Below are positions 8,089 to 16,947 of a stretch of 64,000 nt of DNA, piece after piece. The notes under the pieces are model-generated. The model searched no databases. It saw nothing but the letters and a program-made list of their open reading frames with translations, and was not told where the DNA came from. The first letter of the stretch is position 1. Every line of letters begins with the position of its first letter. Source of the DNA: Synechococcales cyanobacterium GL140_1_metabat_312 (GTDB lineage: Bacteria > Cyanobacteriota > Cyanobacteriia > Leptolyngbyales > Leptolyngbyaceae); contig JANXWB010000011.1 of the NCBI GenBank assembly GCA_025351345.1, positions 1-64,000 on the forward strand, written 5' to 3'. Made by a program: the position numbers and the translations under genes.

Positions 8089-10221
8089 CTAATTTATGCC
8101 ATAACCGCCAAAGCCCTGAGAAACCTTTACGCCAAAAGGAATAATCCAATCTTGAGTTAACTTCAATTCCAGCATTTGACCGGGTTGAATCGTCGCAACT
8201 TTCGGAGCTGTTACATAGGATGCGATCGCCCCCGCCGCTGCCCCACCGATCGCACTGCCCCCGCTCAATCCACCAATCAATACTCCTGCCAATACGCCAA
8301 TTCCCGAGTTCTGAAGCAAACTACGCTCAGACGGACTCCGCGCTCCACCTAAATTGGGAGATTCGGCAATCAATGATACTAACTGGCCCTGAATCATAAT
8401 AGACTCCGCCACAAACTGATTGGTCCCGCCTTCAAATGAACCATAAATCGTCGTTCCTTCTGGCGCAATGATCATCCCGTTGCGATCGCGAATGGCCGAC
8501 TGAAGTACTAGCATTTCCTTGCGGGAACCATCTTTGACGTTCAAGGATGAAATTCCGGTATACCGCACCGTCAATCTCGTTCCTGAGGGCAATCCCGTAC
8601 GTCCATCATTGGCTGTTAAGGTCACAAGGGCGGTCGTCGAATTTGTTCCGGAGGTTGGCACAGCTTGGGATGACGGAAGCGGTGTGATGGGTCGTAATGG
8701 TTGCCCAAAACTAATCACCTCGGGCTGTACGGATGATGGACTGGATGCGATCGGATTTCGGTCTACGGGTTGAGCGATGCCTGCGGTTGGAAAAATGCTC
8801 GGCTGTCTCATCGGCTGTGTCGTGAACTGGGGCACGATCGGCTGCGGCTGTGTCTTCAACGGTTCGGGTTGGGGCACACGATCGGGTAATGGAAACGCCA
8901 TTGGGTTCACATTTGGCACGACATTTGGCACTGCATTTGGGACCTGAGTAGGAACGATCGGTGGTTGAATTCTAGGCTGTGCTATGGGAGAAATTGTCGA
9001 TAGGGGTGGGACCGAAACGGTTGTGGGTTGGAGAATGGTCGGGGTGACTGTTGGCAGCGAATCCGGCAGGACCAATCCATCGCCTGTTTTTGCGACGATT
9101 TGGGAATTTGGCGCGGGAACGATCGGTTCAACGGTGACATTCAAACTATTGGCGGGCGGGGGAACATTTAACGCTTGCGATACCGAGATAGGCGAAGGAT
9201 TAGGTGCTTCAAAGTTTGGCGCTGGTGGTGTTAGTTGTGGTGGTGCGTCTGGCGTTATTTCTGGCTTTGGTGCTTCGATCGGCTGCGGTGTCTCGATCGG
9301 CTGCGGACGCTCCATCCTTGGCTTAGGCACCTCGATCGTTACTGATTTCACAGCGTCTACTTTCAGCGGTGAGGACGTTACGGTCTCTAATTTTGGCAGC
9401 GGAATTGCCTTTGTAGAAAGGTTGGGTAACCTAATTGCAGGCGACGCAATGGTAGAACTGGGCTTCTGCGGAAGTAATACGGAAGCCATTCCAGGTGGCA
9501 ACTCTTCAAGCTTTGGTGGAGTCGCAGGTTCAATGTTCGCGAACCGAGACGCAATGCTGGGAATAAAACTATTATTGGGAATATCCGATTTTGCTGGGGG
9601 AACTGCGATCGGGATGCTTTGTGAGATCGGTGCTGTTGGTAATACTAGAGTCTGGGTTTCAGCTTTAAGTTGGATTTGAGATGGGGTGCTGCTTCCTGGC
9701 GTGCTATTTGTGGCCATACCGCTTGGATTATTAAGCAACGGACGTAACGTCCAAACATCACTGGTCCCCCGATTGCCATCGCCCAGCCGATCGAGCGCCA
9801 CCTGTCCCTTCGTAAACACCGTACTCGGGAACATATATAGCGTTATCCGCGTGAGTAACGGTTGAAGCTGTACCACCGTAATCCGTTGAATTGGGCCGGA
9901 CGTATAGCTAGTCTCTGGAGGTGCGTTGCCAATTTGTGTATTTAGCAAATCCACCACAATTCGCGCAGGCTGAGCCATTAGAAAGTGACGCGGTTTAACC
10001 CCATCTTCGATTTCAAATTCAACTTGGCCTTTCTCGGGATCGTACTTCCATCCATCAATTGCCATGGCGCTAGCACTGCTTACGATCGTCAAAACGCCGC
10101 CCAGCACTAATATCGACCCGAACGTTATCGCTCCAAACCTCTTCATCATGGCCTGAGCAATGGTCGATGGAATGATTTTTTGTAAAGACGAATAGGAATT
10201 ACGCAGCAATGAAGATGGCAT
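8089..10221 (-). CDS. AMIN-domain envelope protein with Pro-rich linker and TrbI/VirB10-like C-terminal region
   Basis: A 710-residue exported protein. Residues about 27-53 form a signal or anchor helix ending in ASA. The AMIN domain follows at about 55-160 (WKYDPEKGQVEFEIEDG, ARIVVDLLN, QRITVVQLQP, TRITLYMF); AMIN domains bind peptidoglycan or secretin complexes. A 350-residue linker is rich in Pro, Ile and Thr. The C-terminal 170 residues resemble TrbI/VirB10-like beta-barrel segments (LPSGTRLTVRYTG, IAPEGTTIYGSF) and contain a Gly/Ala-rich membrane-like hairpin near 645-665. Probably a cyanobacterial cell-envelope protein; precise role unknown. No partner genes adjacent. Confidence 0.75.
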   Translation of the reverse strand: MPSSLLRNSYSSLQKIIPSTIAQAMMKRFGAITFGSILVLGGVLTIVSSASAMAIDGWKYDPEKGQVEFEIEDGVKPRHFLMAQPARIVVDLLNTQIGNAPPETSYTSGPIQRITVVQLQPLLTRITLYMFPSTVFTKGQVALDRLGDGNRGTSDVWTLRPLLNNPSGMATNSTPGSSTPSQIQLKAETQTLVLPTAPISQSIPIAVPPAKSDIPNNSFIPSIASRFANIEPATPPKLEELPPGMASVLLPQKPSSTIASPAIRLPNLSTKAIPLPKLETVTSSPLKVDAVKSVTIEVPKPRMERPQPIETPQPIEAPKPEITPDAPPQLTPPAPNFEAPNPSPISVSQALNVPPPANSLNVTVEPIVPAPNSQIVAKTGDGLVLPDSLPTVTPTILQPTTVSVPPLSTISPIAQPRIQPPIVPTQVPNAVPNVVPNVNPMAFPLPDRVPQPEPLKTQPQPIVPQFTTQPMRQPSIFPTAGIAQPVDRNPIASSPSSVQPEVISFGQPLRPITPLPSSQAVPTSGTNSTTALVTLTANDGRTGLPSGTRLTVRYTGISSLNVKDGSRKEMLVLQSAIRDRNGMIIAPEGTTIYGSFEGGTNQFVAESIMIQGQLVSLIAESPNLGGARSPSERSLLQNSGIGVLAGVLIGGLSGGSAIGGAAAGAIASYVTAPKVATIQPGQMLELKLTQDWIIPFGVKVSQGFGGYGIN

Positions 10222-10724
10222 AGGGGCAAACCTGAAATTTCCGCGTGACGGTGGCCGAAATGAGGAAATAAACGCACGGAGAATTTACATCTGGTGACGC
10301 TATATCTAGCGCATATTCTCTCAACTGCCTACCAAGATAGCCCCAAGTTTTGACTTTGCACGAAAATCTTTGGACGATCGATCTAAACCCAGCTATTCCA
10401 AATTCAAAAATCTCAGAGCCTGCTGGACTGAAAATTAAAAAACGATCGCGATCGGCCCTCGAATTTAATTAAGTAGGGCGATCGACCCGATCGTCAATTT
10501 TGTATAGTGCGTAATTTTGGAATTTTTAGCAGACTAACGAATTCTTTCTCATAGCAATATACTGAAGTAGTCGGCCTAAGATACTAATTTCGGCACTTAT
10601 GCTTACAAATTGTCGGTCTAAGACCCATAAAGTGGACTTAGATAGAAAGCGTCGGTCTAAGATCCTCAAGGGGTACTTATGCGAAAACTTTCCATTTACA
10701 TAATTGTTAGGCTAAAAGCATTCC
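10222..10724. other. Intergenic region between the AMIN gene and the ParA gene
   Basis: Five hundred bases with two distinct halves. The part near the AMIN gene (10222-10500) has several CGATCG cores and normal base composition. The part next to the parA-like gene carries the three spaced repeats annotated separately and has no CGATCG. No coding frame with recognisable protein features. Confidence 0.5.
10570..10682. repeat. Three tandem-spaced repeats (iteron-like) beside the orphan ParA gene
   Basis: Three imperfect copies begin at 10570, 10612 and 10651, so the spacing is 42 and 39 bases. Each begins GTCGGYCTAAGA and has ACTTA about 13-16 bases further on, so each contains a short inverted pair CTAAG...CTTAG (exact in copy 2, CTTAT in copies 1 and 3). 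This is the look of protein-binding iterons or partition sites. They lie directly downstream of the ParA stop codon. Function is inferred only from position and pattern. Confidence 0.6.
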
Positions 10725-11783
10725 CTACTCAATTTGTTGTACAAGTCCCGCTATGTTTGGCACTTGTTTATCTAGTTGGGATTGATTGATCAGAACTTTT
10801 CTACCAGCCACCGTTTTTTGACCAGCGGTTAAAGATCCAATTGGGATGCCCAATGCACCTGAAACAACTGATGCAGTGTTGGCATCATTAACTTCGTACT
10901 GAAACATATCCTTGAAGGCTTTTTGACTAACTGGTGTTGAAGCACCACCAGGGTGAATACAGAAAAACTGAGGGGTTGTTTTCCAAACGTCCCAGATTTC
11001 TTTACCGATTTCACTCACTACAGTTTTAAAGGCAGATGCAGAGGAACTATTCATTTGTGTGAGTCTATTACCCACATACATATATATGGTGGGTTGAGCC
11101 ATACGATACCTTTCTGTCTCTAAGAAGAATTCCGATTGAGTGTCCCCAGCATGTCTTCGGATACCATAAACCAGTGCTAACACTGCCTTAACTGCTCTCT
11201 TTGAAGAACCATCAGCAGAAAAAGGAATTATCAACCGTTCGGCAGCCGTTAGCGCTAACTCCGTGTAAATAGAGAAACTTGGATTACAGTCAATAAAAAC
11301 ACAGCTATCTGCATCGTTCCAAGAGTTTTGAATATCTACGATTAGATCTCTTATCCATAGATGGACAATGCGCCAAGCGTCTTGTGGACCTGGATTCGTA
11401 GCACTAGACACTCTTGAAGATTGTATTTCAAGTTGCTCATCTCCAGCTACAAGATACACATTGCTTGGCACTGTATTGTTGTACTGCGAAACTTGTGTAA
11501 TATACCCAGCGCCTGAATTCGGAGACATATATGGACTCCGAATTCTATCTTCAATATATCCAGAAATTGTGCGTCTTGGCGACTGTATATGAATTTCGGT
11601 AAGTTTCGCCTCTCCCTGCTCTATACCGCCCAAAAGCATAGAAGAAGAGTTGGCTTGCGGGCATAGGTCAACCACTAAAACTTTCTTGCGCGGATTCTGA
11701 CGTGCATATTCTGAAGCCAGTTGAAAAGTTAGGTAGCTTTTCCCCACACCGCCTTTGTTGTTCCATATCGCGTAGATTGCCAT
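10725..11783 (-). CDS. Orphan ParA-family ATPase
   Basis: ParA/MinD-type P-loop ATPase of 352 residues. The deviant Walker A is NNKGGVGKS (signature Lys K10, K15), Walker A' is VLVVDLCPQAN (D39) and Walker B is CVFIDCNPSF (D165), so ATP binding and dimerisation look intact. It has an unusual insert at about 60-135 between A' and B and a C-terminal extension of unknown type. Plasmid ParA proteins normally precede a ParB gene; no ParB is adjacent here. Three repeats lie just downstream. The gene and its flanks lack CGATCG over about 1.6 kb, in contrast to the rest of the window, which suggests acquisition from elsewhere. Confidence 0.85.
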   Translation of the reverse strand: MAIYAIWNNKGGVGKSYLTFQLASEYARQNPRKKVLVVDLCPQANSSSMLLGGIEQGEAKLTEIHIQSPRRTISGYIEDRIRSPYMSPNSGAGYITQVSQYNNTVPSNVYLVAGDEQLEIQSSRVSSATNPGPQDAWRIVHLWIRDLIVDIQNSWNDADSCVFIDCNPSFSIYTELALTAAERLIIPFSADGSSKRAVKAVLALVYGIRRHAGDTQSEFFLETERYRMAQPTIYMYVGNRLTQMNSSSASAFKTVVSEIGKEIWDVWKTTPQFFCIHPGGASTPVSQKAFKDMFQYEVNDANTASVVSGALGIPIGSLTAGQKTVAGRKVLINQSQLDKQVPNIAGLVQQIE

Positions 11784-12091
11784 TTATCCGAAAATCCTAT
11801 TCAGCTGCTTACTTCCGAGAATTCTAGACGAGTTAGGTCTATTACTGTTACTACAATTCTTTGTGATGTTTTGCAATGATTGCTAGCTAGACCCACAAAA
11901 TAATGGTATTCAGCTAATATTCTCGTTGAGATACCCTAGCCGTGATCAGCCTAACAATTCGGTTGCAGCGAACTGTTGGTTAGTGCTTAGGGGGTAGCAA
12001 AGCTTGTTTGCAGCCGCTCAAGCGCACCGCTAGATGGCAGAAATTCAAAAATTTCAGAGCTTGGGGCCGATTCCGCATTTGGAATTACTGC
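11784..12091. other. Intergenic region upstream of the ParA gene
   Basis: About 300 bases holding presumably the ParA promoter and the end of the DUF1802 transcription unit. No CGATCG core occurs here either. No ORF, RNA or clear terminator was recognised. Confidence 0.35.
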
Positions 12092-12721
12092 TTAATCCCT
12101 CTCATCCCTCAATGCTAAAATTTCTCGTACCTTCTGCGTATACCGATCGTCACTCAACACCGCCACCGAGTCCGAAGCGTCAATTTTAGGCTGTAACGTA
12201 GTCCACGATCGGCATCCACCATAGACAGGCTCGAAGGGGATTTCTACCGATTTATTCAATCGAAATACCCGAAGAAAGACCACCGTCAACGCCAGGTTCG
12301 GTTTCCATTTCAGTCGCATTTCCGTAAAATCTTTATTCCAGATATAGTGTGGCATCAACCGATCGAGCTGCCCTTGCTCCTTTAACTCACATTGATGCGT
12401 AATCATCGCCCAAGCCCCAATGGACACCCGCCCAGGATGCCAACCGGGTGAAACTGTCGTCACCAGATTTGCGTAGTTTGGTTTGAGCAACTCCGGTTTC
12501 TGATGTTCATAGGTCGGATATAGCCAAAATGGTCTGTTGTCCACCTTAAACCCCGCCTCCCGAATTCCGCCCTTCCGTAGCAACACCACCGTTTCTGCGG
12601 CTATCAAAGCATCAACCGCAACGGCCCATTCTTTCAGTGCAGCTTGAAATGATTGCAGTGCTTGGAATGGCTCTGCTTTAAATTCCTCTGGTTCAAAGGG
12701 CTGGGATGACGGATGGCCCAT
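12092..12721 (-). CDS. DUF1802 family protein
   Basis: Conserved cyanobacterial protein of unknown function, 209 residues from the ATG at 12721. The family pattern is clear: IAAETVVLLRKGGIRE, RPFWLYPTYEHQ, and a C-terminal half that ends with YTQKVREILALRD. DUF1802 proteins are soluble and have no assigned activity. The ATG at 12721 is chosen over a TTG at 12733 because GGGAAG lies just before it and it follows the upstream stop codon by one base. It is therefore very probably cotranscribed with the upstream small membrane protein gene. Confidence 0.8.
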   Translation of the reverse strand: MGHPSSQPFEPEEFKAEPFQALQSFQAALKEWAVAVDALIAAETVVLLRKGGIREAGFKVDNRPFWLYPTYEHQKPELLKPNYANLVTTVSPGWHPGRVSIGAWAMITHQCELKEQGQLDRLMPHYIWNKDFTEMRLKWKPNLALTVVFLRVFRLNKSVEIPFEPVYGGCRSWTTLQPKIDASDSVAVLSDDRYTQKVREILALRDERD

Positions 12722-12722
12722 A

Positions 12723-13085
12723 TCACTTCCCAAATTTTAGAGCGAAAAAAGTCGTAACAAACATGATCAATGGATACAGTACGCCCACCAACCCCAGCCA
12801 TCCTAAGCTCTGAGCAAACAGCGCCCCGATCTTTTTTGAGTCTCTGGCTCCTTCACGATCGCCCGCCGTTGCCATAAACCGAGAACTGATCGTCAACAGC
12901 CCAATGCCGCCAATCCCGTAGACCAGACTCCAAGGAAACCAAGTTCGCCGCAGCACCCCAGACGGATCAAAACCTTCCACGATCGAAGGCAGAAACAGCA
13001 GCCCTACAAATTCAGCCGCCACCCAAAGCGTGAAAGATTCAACTAAGTCCCGGCGCTGACTTTCTTCTGACGAAAAACGACCCAT
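12723..13085 (-). CDS. Small integral membrane protein of unknown function
   Basis: About 120 residues from the ATG at 13085 (a TTG eight codons upstream is possible). Three hydrophobic segments are visible, near the start (LWVAAEFVGLLFLP), the middle (WSLVYGIGGIGLLTI) and the end (LVGVLYPLIMFVTTFFAL), so it should span the membrane three times. I recognise no family. It forms a tight two-gene unit with the DUF1802 gene: its TGA ends one base before that gene's ATG, which suggests translational coupling and a shared role. Confidence 0.65.
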   Translation of the reverse strand: MGRFSSEESQRRDLVESFTLWVAAEFVGLLFLPSIVEGFDPSGVLRRTWFPWSLVYGIGGIGLLTISSRFMATAGDREGARDSKKIGALFAQSLGWLGLVGVLYPLIMFVTTFFALKFGK

Positions 13086-13288
13086 AATTAACGACTGTTT
13101 AAAGTTCAAGTAACCTGAAAACCTTTAGCTTTTCTCAAGCCTTTTCCTATATCAAGGAAACGATCGCTGCTCTAGCATAAGAGGGAGGAGACAACCTGAA
13201 CACGTTACGGGATGATTTGTTTTAAGCCACACCGTTGACGGGTTGAGATTTTACTCATGATGTAATTGTATAGGACAGGATTTTTAAA

Positions 13289-13384
13289 ATGACAGCTCAC
13301 GATTTATTAACCCTTGCGCTCATGCTCAGCCCCGGCTTACTCCTTTCCGCACTAGTTATGGGAGCCTTTGCAGCGGGCGGCTGA
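13289..13384 (+). CDS. Putative 31-residue single-span membrane protein
   Basis: A short open frame with an ATG at 13289 and TGA at 13382-13384, preceded by a purine-rich AGGACAGGA. The peptide is one hydrophobic helix, HDLLTLALMLSPGLLLSALV, ending in GAFAAGG. Its size and shape are those of the small thylakoid subunits of photosystems, cytochrome b6f or NDH-1, but I could not match it to PsaI, PsaM, PsbM, PsbX, PetN, PetL or Psb30. It lies in a spacer rich in small photosynthesis-like ORFs. Real expression is not proven. Confidence 0.45.
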   Translation: MTAHDLLTLALMLSPGLLLSALVMGAFAAGG

Positions 13385-13679
13385 CTTGCCTTGTTTCTAT
13401 GCTAGCTGAATTTCCGCCAGTCGCTGTTGAAGAGAGAGTCCGGCGGTAGTGGCGAGAAAGTTTATAACTCTATATTGCCACCCACCGCATCTCTTGCCAA
13501 AGGAATTAAGTCGTCTTTTGGATGAGTATGGACGAAAATGGCATGAAAAACGCCGATCGCATTTACTTTACCTCCTAGGGTGTAACCCGAACCTCTTGCG
13601 AATCCGATATGTAATGTAACAGTGTGTTAAGGTATGTGAACAACACCCTTCATCTCCGCATAACTTGCGAGCAACCACA

Positions 13680-13892
13680 ATGTTAAATCTTCTCCTCACC
13701 ACGACTAACGGCGCAGTTCACTCCGAATTCTACCTTGTGCTTTTCAATGCAGTGTATTCCGTTGGCGCCTTGGCCGCAGGCGTTGTCGGTGCGATCGCTT
13801 GGTACAACTCAAAGCGCCCCGTTGGTTGGGAAGATCGCGCTCGTCCTAGCTTTATTCCAGCTATCAAAACCAATTTGTCTGAGGAAGTTTAA
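13680..13892 (+). CDS. Small single-span thylakoid-type membrane protein (possibly Psb35-like)
   Basis: A 70-residue protein with one membrane helix (FYLVLFNAVYSVGALAAGVV, extended to GAIAW) followed by a conserved-looking basic tail YNSKRPVGWEDRARPSFIP. The tail pattern is typical of a small cyanobacterial membrane protein family; from memory it resembles the CP47-associated Psb35 (Ssl2148) type, but I cannot confirm this by alignment. The ATG at 13680 is preferred over a TTG at 13665. A terminator hairpin follows at 13939. Confidence 0.6.
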   Translation: MLNLLLTTTNGAVHSEFYLVLFNAVYSVGALAAGVVGAIAWYNSKRPVGWEDRARPSFIPAIKTNLSEEV

Positions 13893-13938
13893 GGCTTGTT
13901 GAGGTTCTTCTCTAAATCTTAAAATTTTGAACTAGTCT

Positions 13939-13983
13939 AAAGCGCTCGATAGAAGTCACCCCAACTCTTCTGTTGAGCGTTTT
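13939..13983 (+). terminator. Rho-independent terminator after the small membrane protein gene
   Basis: AAAGCGCTC pairs with GAGCGTTTT; an inner AGAAG/CTTCT stem extends the hairpin, which ends in a short T run. It follows the 70-residue protein gene by about 45 bases. Confidence 0.6.
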
Positions 13984-14115
13984 AATGTTGTGGGCTTAAT
14001 GTTGTGGGCATTATTACGACAGAGGGTCTAAGGGTGGGTTGCAGCGTTGTATTGCAAAACGCGGGATCGCTCCAAAAATCTAGTTAAAATAGTGACAAAG
14101 CTGAAGGAGACTTAG

Positions 14116-15183
14116 ATGCCTGATCGTCCCTACCTGTCACCCAGTTCCATTGCTGCCCTTCGGGGTGAAGTGAATCTATTGCTCGACCAGTTACCCTCGT
14201 CCGCTAATGGCGACCTAATGGTACAAGCATTGACCACACTGACTGAAATTGGCCAAGCTGATAACGATCGGTTGGACTTAAAAATCCTTACTTCGACGCT
14301 GAAAGATATAGGCCGAGCTTTTCGGACCCTAGCGCCTTACCGTCACGATCGTAAAATTGCTATCTTCGGCTCGGCCCGCACCTCTCCCCAAGCGGCTGAA
14401 TATCAAATGGCAAAAGACTTTTCGGCCTGTGTTACCTCGCAAGGGTTTATGGTAATTACAGGGGGCGGCGGTGGCATTATGGAAGCCGGGAGTAAAGGTG
14501 CGGGCGATGGAAAGTCTTTGGGGCTTAATATTGAGCTGCCCTTTGAACAGGGATCTAATGCTTTCATTAATAGCAATGATATGTTAGTGACCTTTAAGTA
14601 TTTCTTTACCCGAAAACTATTCTTTCTTAAAGAAAGTGATGCCTTAGCCATTTTTCCAGGCGGCTTTGGGACTCAAGATGAAGCGTTTGAATGCCTAACT
14701 CTGAGCCAAACAGGTAAATCTGTTCCGGTCCCTATTGTTCTCATTGATAAACCCGGTGGCGACTATTGGCAAAATTGGGCCAAGTATGTAGAAAAAAATC
14801 TACTGGGTCAAGGCTTAATTAATGCCAATGATTTCAGTTTGTTTACCATTACCGATCGGCTGGATGTAGCTTGCGAAGCAATTTCGAGTTTTTATACGGT
14901 GTACCATTCCAGTCGCTATGTCGATGGAAAGTTAATTCTGAGGTTGAAAGCAGCTTTATCCGATGAGGCGATAGCAGAGTTGAACGATCGGTTTAGCGAT
15001 ATTTTGCTTAAAGGGACAATCGATCGTACTCCCGCGTTACCCCAAGAACTCTACGACGAAACCGTTGCTTTGCCTCGCCTTGTGTTGCATTTTAACCAGC
15101 GCGATCTAGGCCGATTGTACGAAATGATCAGAGCCATTAATCGGCTGGGAACCGTTCAATTTGCCCATCCTGAACGCAAGTAG
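14116..15183 (+). CDS. LOG family protein (Rossmann-fold nucleoside-monophosphate hydrolase-like)
   Basis: Long LOG-family member of 355 residues. The core (about 80-255) has KIAIFGSART, the ITGGGGGIMEAGSKGA loop and the signature PGGFGTQDEAFE, the conserved PGGXGTXXE motif of cytokinin-activating phosphoribohydrolases and related enzymes once annotated as lysine decarboxylases. N-terminal 75 and C-terminal 100 residues are extensions typical of the larger cyanobacterial type. Nucleotide binding is likely; the substrate is not established. The start has a good GAAGGAGA ribosome site 5 bases before the ATG. Monocistronic. Confidence 0.85.
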   Translation: MPDRPYLSPSSIAALRGEVNLLLDQLPSSANGDLMVQALTTLTEIGQADNDRLDLKILTSTLKDIGRAFRTLAPYRHDRKIAIFGSARTSPQAAEYQMAKDFSACVTSQGFMVITGGGGGIMEAGSKGAGDGKSLGLNIELPFEQGSNAFINSNDMLVTFKYFFTRKLFFLKESDALAIFPGGFGTQDEAFECLTLSQTGKSVPVPIVLIDKPGGDYWQNWAKYVEKNLLGQGLINANDFSLFTITDRLDVACEAISSFYTVYHSSRYVDGKLILRLKAALSDEAIAELNDRFSDILLKGTIDRTPALPQELYDETVALPRLVLHFNQRDLGRLYEMIRAINRLGTVQFAHPERK

Positions 15184-15225
15184 CGTCCGAATAACTCTGG
15201 ACTACAATTCAAACCCCATATCCAA

Positions 15226-16440
15226 TTAATTCCCATACACCACACGTTTTGGCGTTAATAGCGACTGCATCCGAATCGACCCAAAACCCGATCGTCCTGT
15301 TGTCCCCAGCACGACATCTCCCTCCGTAAATTGACAGCGTTGAAAGCGCCCGATCGCATTTAAATACACTGTCGTACTCCTAATCTGCTGCACAAATTCC
15401 TGACTTGCCCCGTAGGATTCCGTCACTATAGAATCCGCATGACCGCTGCTGTGAGTATTAATAAATTCTATTGCTCCCGCAATATTTTCTACGCCCCGAA
15501 ACGCGACCTGCTTACGAAAACAAGGTTTATTCCAGTCCTCATCCGGCAATCGTTTCACATCTGGAAACTCTGCCACGATCGCGTCATCTCCAAAAATCTC
15601 AAATCCCTTCGATCGTAAATCAGCCCACAGTCTAACCAAACTGGATGAACTATGCTGCGGATGGACCAACACTTTTTCAATCGCATTAACAGCCTCAGGT
15701 TCACCGATATGACTTGCTAAAATCATCTCTCGGACTGAATCAACACCGCCCGACGCTGCCCAATATAAGTAACAATTCCCAATCATGGCCTCCATCACGC
15801 TGGACTTAACCTGTTCTCGGATGGCCGATCGCCAAGCCGGACGACCATAAACAATCCATTGCCTAACCCGATCGGATTCAGCGTTAAATTCAGGCCGATC
15901 CATCGACAGAACACAGCCATCAGGTAAATGCTGCGACGAGAGCGAATCTTGACATATTTGCAGCAATGCCGCATGAGTGTGGGCATTCTCTAGACTTGGG
16001 TAAAGGATGAGACTATTGGCCGTTTTCAAGCTCATCCCAATGGCCATTACTGCCACTTCCGTCAACCCCTCATAGGCTAACCCCAGCACTCCCAGCGGCA
16101 TCCAATGGCATTGTCGAGGACTATAGAACCCCGCCATCTGTCTGAGCGGGTCCGGCATTCCGGCGATTAAACTAAATGCCTTAATCCACCGCTGAATTTG
16201 TTCTTTAGTCAACCGCAACCATTCACTAGGGATGGGATTAATCTGGGCAGCAGCCTGTGATTCTGCATTGGTGCGTTGCCAATTTTGCATTGCTTCGAGA
16301 TCTAAAGTATTGGCTTCTAGAAGCAGATAATAGTTCTGCTCAAAGGCTTGGGCGATGCAACGAATTGCTGCATCTCGTTGTTGGCATGTCATCATTGCCA
16401 ACTGGTGCGATGCCGCTTGGGCCATGGCGATGCTGCTCAT
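15226..16440 (-). CDS. ProA-like aldehyde dehydrogenase paralogue lacking the catalytic cysteine
   Basis: Aligns by eye with glutamate-5-semialdehyde dehydrogenase (ProA) through its 404 residues: MPLGVLGLAYE at 114, SLKTANSLIL at 138, AIEKVLVH at 253, NTHSSGHADSIVTE and STTVYLNAIGRF near 350-370, and a C-terminal VVYGN. In true ProA the active-site Cys sits in a CNAMETLLVH-type motif; here the position is V251 (EAVNAIEKVLVH, codon GTT). The NAD(P)-loop segment YESRPNV of ProA is also changed, to YEGLTEV. It is therefore unlikely to be a working dehydrogenase and may be a regulatory or structural paralogue. The frame is intact. Confidence 0.75.
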   Translation of the reverse strand: MSSIAMAQAASHQLAMMTCQQRDAAIRCIAQAFEQNYYLLLEANTLDLEAMQNWQRTNAESQAAAQINPIPSEWLRLTKEQIQRWIKAFSLIAGMPDPLRQMAGFYSPRQCHWMPLGVLGLAYEGLTEVAVMAIGMSLKTANSLILYPSLENAHTHAALLQICQDSLSSQHLPDGCVLSMDRPEFNAESDRVRQWIVYGRPAWRSAIREQVKSSVMEAMIGNCYLYWAASGGVDSVREMILASHIGEPEAVNAIEKVLVHPQHSSSSLVRLWADLRSKGFEIFGDDAIVAEFPDVKRLPDEDWNKPCFRKQVAFRGVENIAGAIEFINTHSSGHADSIVTESYGASQEFVQQIRSTTVYLNAIGRFQRCQFTEGDVVLGTTGRSGFGSIRMQSLLTPKRVVYGN

Positions 16441-16492
16441 GAAAAAGATCCTCTACTCGCATAAAAAATTAATCAGCGTGAAAATTAAGGAA

Positions 16493-16870
16493 CTAACGAC
16501 TCAGGAGATCAATCACCATCGGGAAACAGACAATCGCCAGAATACAAGCCAGAATAGCCCATTGCCCTGGGAATAGCTGGGCCATTATCCAGATTAGAAG
16601 ACTCCATAGAATAATGACAGATATCAATATAATCGATCGTTTTAATGAATATTTACGGTTTACGGACTGCCAACTTTTCCCATTCCAGCCCAAAACTCGC
16701 TTTACTCCAGGCATTCCCGAAACTTGTTCAATACTCATCCGGTCATTAATAATCACGTAGACATTGGAACATTTGTCGCAGCCTAGCGCTTCTGTCAGTG
16801 CGATCGGGACAAGTCGGGCATCTCTACGACAAGGACAAGGATAATCAGAACCTGTTTCAATTTTCTGCAT
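16493..16870 (-). CDS. Small membrane protein with N-terminal Cys-rich knuckle
   Basis: A 125-residue protein with two halves. Residues 10-40 hold CPC and CDKC motifs (DYPCPCRRD, LGCDKCSNVYVI), which looks like a metal-binding ribbon. The C-terminal part has two adjacent membrane helices (IILISVIILWSLLIWIMA and WAILACILAIVCFPMVI). Similar architectures occur as conserved hypothetical proteins in cyanobacteria; I know no function. It lies between the ProA paralogue and tRNA-Gly, all on the minus strand. Confidence 0.7.
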   Translation of the reverse strand: MQKIETGSDYPCPCRRDARLVPIALTEALGCDKCSNVYVIINDRMSIEQVSGMPGVKRVLGWNGKSWQSVNRKYSLKRSIILISVIILWSLLIWIMAQLFPGQWAILACILAIVCFPMVIDLLSR

Positions 16871-16947
16871 CGTTTAGGAGTAAATATCTTCAATCGCTGC
16901 TGTTCTACTTTGGTCGCTGCTCTTTCACGGAAGAGTGTGTCTAAGAA

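Noticed and set aside
8984-9679. 231-codon frame antisense to the AMIN gene
   Set aside because: It mirrors the Pro-rich repeats of the real gene (Pro/Ile/Thr codons read backward as Gly/Thr/Val); no independent start signal or fold.
10570-10682. CRISPR array interpretation of the three spaced repeats
   Set aside because: Only three copies, repeats imperfect, intervals too short for normal spacers, and no cas genes.
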